Source of the DNA: Nitrososphaerales archaeon
GTDB lineage: Archaea > Thermoproteota > Nitrososphaeria > Nitrososphaerales > CADDZS01
Direction of reading: 5' to 3'
Assembly (NCBI GenBank): GCA_030043455.1
Contig: JASHXQ010000166.1
Span: forward strand, 1-5,379
Length of the DNA: 5,379 nucleotides
The notes below the pieces were generated by a model that ran no database searches, was not told the origin of the DNA, and saw only the letters and a program-made list of their open reading frames with translations. The position numbers and the translations under genes were made by a program. Positions 4,884 through 5,379 of this stretch are shown in pieces. The number at the start of each line of letters is the position of its first letter. Position 1 is the first letter of the stretch.

Positions 4884-5201
4884 CTAGCCTACTCCGCCAT
4901 GAAACATGGGAATCAGAGCCACCTCGTCTCCACTTTCGATGGGGGTATCCAGATCTTGCAGCGCGTTTGCTTCTACCCCATTCACCAAGACCAGTGTGCT
5001 GTCCCTCCGAAGCTCCAAACCCGTGCTTTTCTGAAGTTCGTCCAGCAGAGCTCGCACCGTGGTCGGGGCCTTTACCTTTTCATGGCCCAGCTTCTTGCCG
5101 TCCGGCAGCTTGCCGAGATTTCCCATTAATTTGACCGTGACTGAAGGCTCATTTTTCTCTCCGGAAGATTGCGAGAGGCTCAGAATATCTTCTTCCTTCA
5201 T
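4884..5201 (-). CDS. MoaD/ThiS/Urm1-like ubiquitin-fold protein
   Basis: A beta-grasp protein of the sulfur-carrier/ubiquitin-like superfamily. The fold covers about 20-103: SVTVKLMGNLGKL, a helix TTVRALLDELQKSTG, STLVLVNGVEAN, then IESGDEVALIPMFHGG, the family's closing strand with the diglycine. Relatives carry sulfur as a C-terminal thiocarboxylate (molybdopterin, thiamine or tRNA thiolation) or are conjugated to proteins (archaeal SAMPs). Here the diglycine G102-G103 is followed by Val-Gly, so the active GG is not terminal; either a protease trims it, or the carrier function is lost or altered. The first 20 residues (MKEEDILSLSQSSGEKNEPS) are a polar extension not needed by the fold; ATG 5201 is nevertheless the best start, since the next ATG (5126) falls inside the first strand. 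The first 53 bases overlap the partial gene on the same strand. The phosphoribosyltransferase starts 6 bases later. Confidence 0.85.
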   Translation of the reverse strand: MKEEDILSLSQSSGEKNEPSVTVKLMGNLGKLPDGKKLGHEKVKAPTTVRALLDELQKSTGLELRRDSTLVLVNGVEANALQDLDTPIESGDEVALIPMFHGGVG

Positions 5202-5379
5202 ACCAGACTTCCCTTTTCTCTAACTCTATTCTGCTGGAGTCTACAATATTTTTGAGTTCCCTAAGGCATTCTTCAATTGAAGATCCTTTCAGGAGATTTA
5301 ACGGAAAATAGACCCCCATGGGGCGGACGGGAACGACGTGCCTCGTCGTTTTGCACGGGAAAACGTGTCCGCTGCCGGC
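5149..5379 (-). CDS. C-terminal part of an unidentified protein (enters from right edge)
   Basis: An open frame comes in from the right edge and ends with TGA at 5151-5149, giving the last 76 residues. I do not recognise the family. The segment reads like a folded protein end: GHVFPCKTTRHVVPVRPMGVYFPL, then a helix-like EECLRELKNIVDSSRIELEK and VWYEGRRYSEPLAIFRREK. It is basic at the terminus, with no membrane segment. An ATG at 5319 could make a separate 56-residue gene, but the frame is open above it, so a longer gene cut by the window edge is more likely. It overlaps the start of the ubiquitin-fold gene by 53 bases in another frame, which is long for a same-strand overlap; either that gene starts later or the two are translationally coupled. 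Confidence 0.55.
   Translation of the reverse strand, partial: AGSGHVFPCKTTRHVVPVRPMGVYFPLNLLKGSSIEECLRELKNIVDSSRIELEKREVWYEGRRYSEPLAIFRREK

Overview
The window looks like an archaeal chromosome segment, most likely from the Nitrososphaerota (Thaumarchaeota) or a close relative. The support is a short archaeal-type triosephosphate isomerase, a KEOPS Cgi121 subunit, several TATA-box-like elements about 25-45 bases upstream of starts, GTG starts without clear Shine-Dalgarno sites, and dense packing of short genes on both strands. The lineage is an inference from gene content and style; no rRNA or other phylogenetic marker is present.

Left part (1-763): two very small plus-strand genes, each coding for a protein with two CxxC knuckles (putative zinc ribbons), separated by a hairpin followed by six T. 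They converge on a small minus-strand gene of unknown function (479-721, possibly starting at 763), which lies directly downstream of the next gene.

Middle part (773-2828): a zinc-dependent medium-chain alcohol/polyol dehydrogenase (minus strand) and a two-helix membrane protein (plus strand) diverge from a 72-base region holding one TATA-like element that could serve both. The membrane protein gene runs 14 bases into the convergent triosephosphate isomerase gene.

2829-3098 is the least gene-dense stretch. It holds a 30-codon, extremely acidic mini-ORF on the minus strand, with a TATA-like element upstream, a 9-bp inverted repeat around that element, and a hairpin plus T-run downstream.

Right part (3099-5379): a Sua5/TsaC-type threonylcarbamoyl-AMP synthase gene (plus) converges and overlaps by 37 bases with a minus-strand cluster. 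In transcription order the cluster is a partial gene entering from the right edge, a MoaD/ThiS/Urm1-like ubiquitin-fold protein, a purine-type phosphoribosyltransferase, and Cgi121. TsaC makes the activated threonylcarbamoyl group and Cgi121 belongs to the KEOPS complex that transfers it to tRNA A37, so two steps of t6A synthesis sit tail to tail. The ubiquitin-fold protein, if it acts in sulfur transfer, could also serve tRNA modification or molybdopterin synthesis, but that is inference. No rRNA, tRNA, CRISPR or insertion sequence was recognised.
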